DNA of 6,939 nt, taken from contig JAUNIV010000121.1 in the NCBI GenBank assembly GCA_030523385.1, positions 1 through 6,939 of the forward strand. Direction: 5' to 3'. Source of the stretch: Bacteroidales bacterium (GTDB taxonomy: Bacteria; Bacteroidota; Bacteroidia; Bacteroidales; Bacteroidaceae). Shown one piece after another: positions 6,691-6,939 of this stretch. The position numbers and the translations under genes are program-made. The notes under the pieces were generated by a model. It saw only the letters and a program-made list of their open reading frames with translations. It did not search any database and was not told the origin of the DNA. How positions within the stretch are numbered: position 1 is the stretch's first letter; every line of letters starts with the position of its first letter.

Positions 6691-6939
6691 TTATTTGATG
6701 CGCAGGCTTTTTCCGGCCCGTATGTTGTTGCCTTTTATACCGTTCAACTGTCTTAATTGATTGACGGAGACGCGGTATTTGGCAGCAATGCCTCCCAATG
6801 TGTCGCCTGGCTTGATTTTGTAGTAAACGGCTCCTTTGGTGGAGGTGGTGCCTACCGATGTCGCTTCCTTGATGGCTACCGTTTTTCTTTTCTTCAGATA
6901 GGTGTCGGGCTTGTAGGCAAATATGCTGTCCTGACGTTC
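6691..6939 (-). CDS. LysM-domain protein, C-terminal end (partial), possibly a murein hydrolase/lytic transglycosylase
   Basis: The open frame enters from the right edge and ends at TAA (6693-6691), giving the last 82 residues. Visible residues 1-38 are a low-complexity, Lys/Thr-rich linker (PDTYLKKRKT, SVGTTSTKG). Residues 39-82 form one LysM module (YYKIKPGDTLGGIAAKY, then the second-helix region SVNQLRQLNGI, and RAGKSLRIK at the very end). LysM binds GlcNAc chains of peptidoglycan, so the protein is probably exported to the cell wall. A catalytic domain, if any, lies outside the window. A C-terminal LysM is common in MltD-like lytic transglycosylases, and such a gene next to rel would fit my memory of Bacteroides gene order, but this is not shown here. 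Only a weak 5-bp A/T hairpin (6675-6689) follows the stop, so transcription may continue into rel. Confidence 0.88.
   Translation of the reverse strand, partial: ERQDSIFAYKPDTYLKKRKTVAIKEATSVGTTSTKGAVYYKIKPGDTLGGIAAKYRVSVNQLRQLNGIKGNNIRAGKSLRIK

Overview
The window looks like an ordinary core chromosomal segment from a Bacteroides-type organism (Bacteroidales; Bacteroides or a close relative such as Phocaeicola). Three things point there. The promoters match the Bacteroides -33 TTTG / -7 TAnnTTTG pattern. Most start codons lack a Shine-Dalgarno sequence. The proteins have the Bacteroidetes flavour, for example an 872-residue AlaRS and a short effector-less MerR protein behind an M23 peptidase. 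No mobile element, CRISPR array, RNA gene or sign of recent transfer was seen.

Layout from left to right: (1) a terminator-like hairpin at about 13-51; (2) alaS, alanyl-tRNA synthetase, complete on the minus strand (94-2712); (3) a compact divergent intergenic region holding two back-to-back promoters that meet at the palindrome TTTGCAAA (2763-2770); (4) a plus-strand pair made of a membrane-anchored M23 endopeptidase (2858-3826) and a 115-residue MerR-family regulator (3873-4220); (5) a convergent intergenic region dominated by a strong hairpin terminator (4236-4291); (6) a complete RelA/SpoT-family (p)ppGpp enzyme on the minus strand (4314-6584), with its own promoter and an unusually strong Shine-Dalgarno; (7) the C-terminal 82 residues of a LysM-domain protein on the minus strand, running off the right edge (6691-6939).

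Functionally the window combines translation (AlaRS), the starvation alarmone system (Rel) and cell-wall remodelling (M23 peptidase, LysM protein). All catalytic residues that I could place in AlaRS, M23 and Rel are present, so these enzymes look intact. For two genes the longest open frame is not the best gene model. The M23 protein most likely starts 18 codons, and the MerR protein 13 codons, downstream of the first ATG of the frame.

I did not find a clearly new biological system. The observations most worth a second look are the interlocked alaS/M23 promoters, the uncharacterised M23-MerR pair, the strong ribosome binding site on rel in a lineage that rarely uses one, and the strand-asymmetric hairpins at two gene ends.
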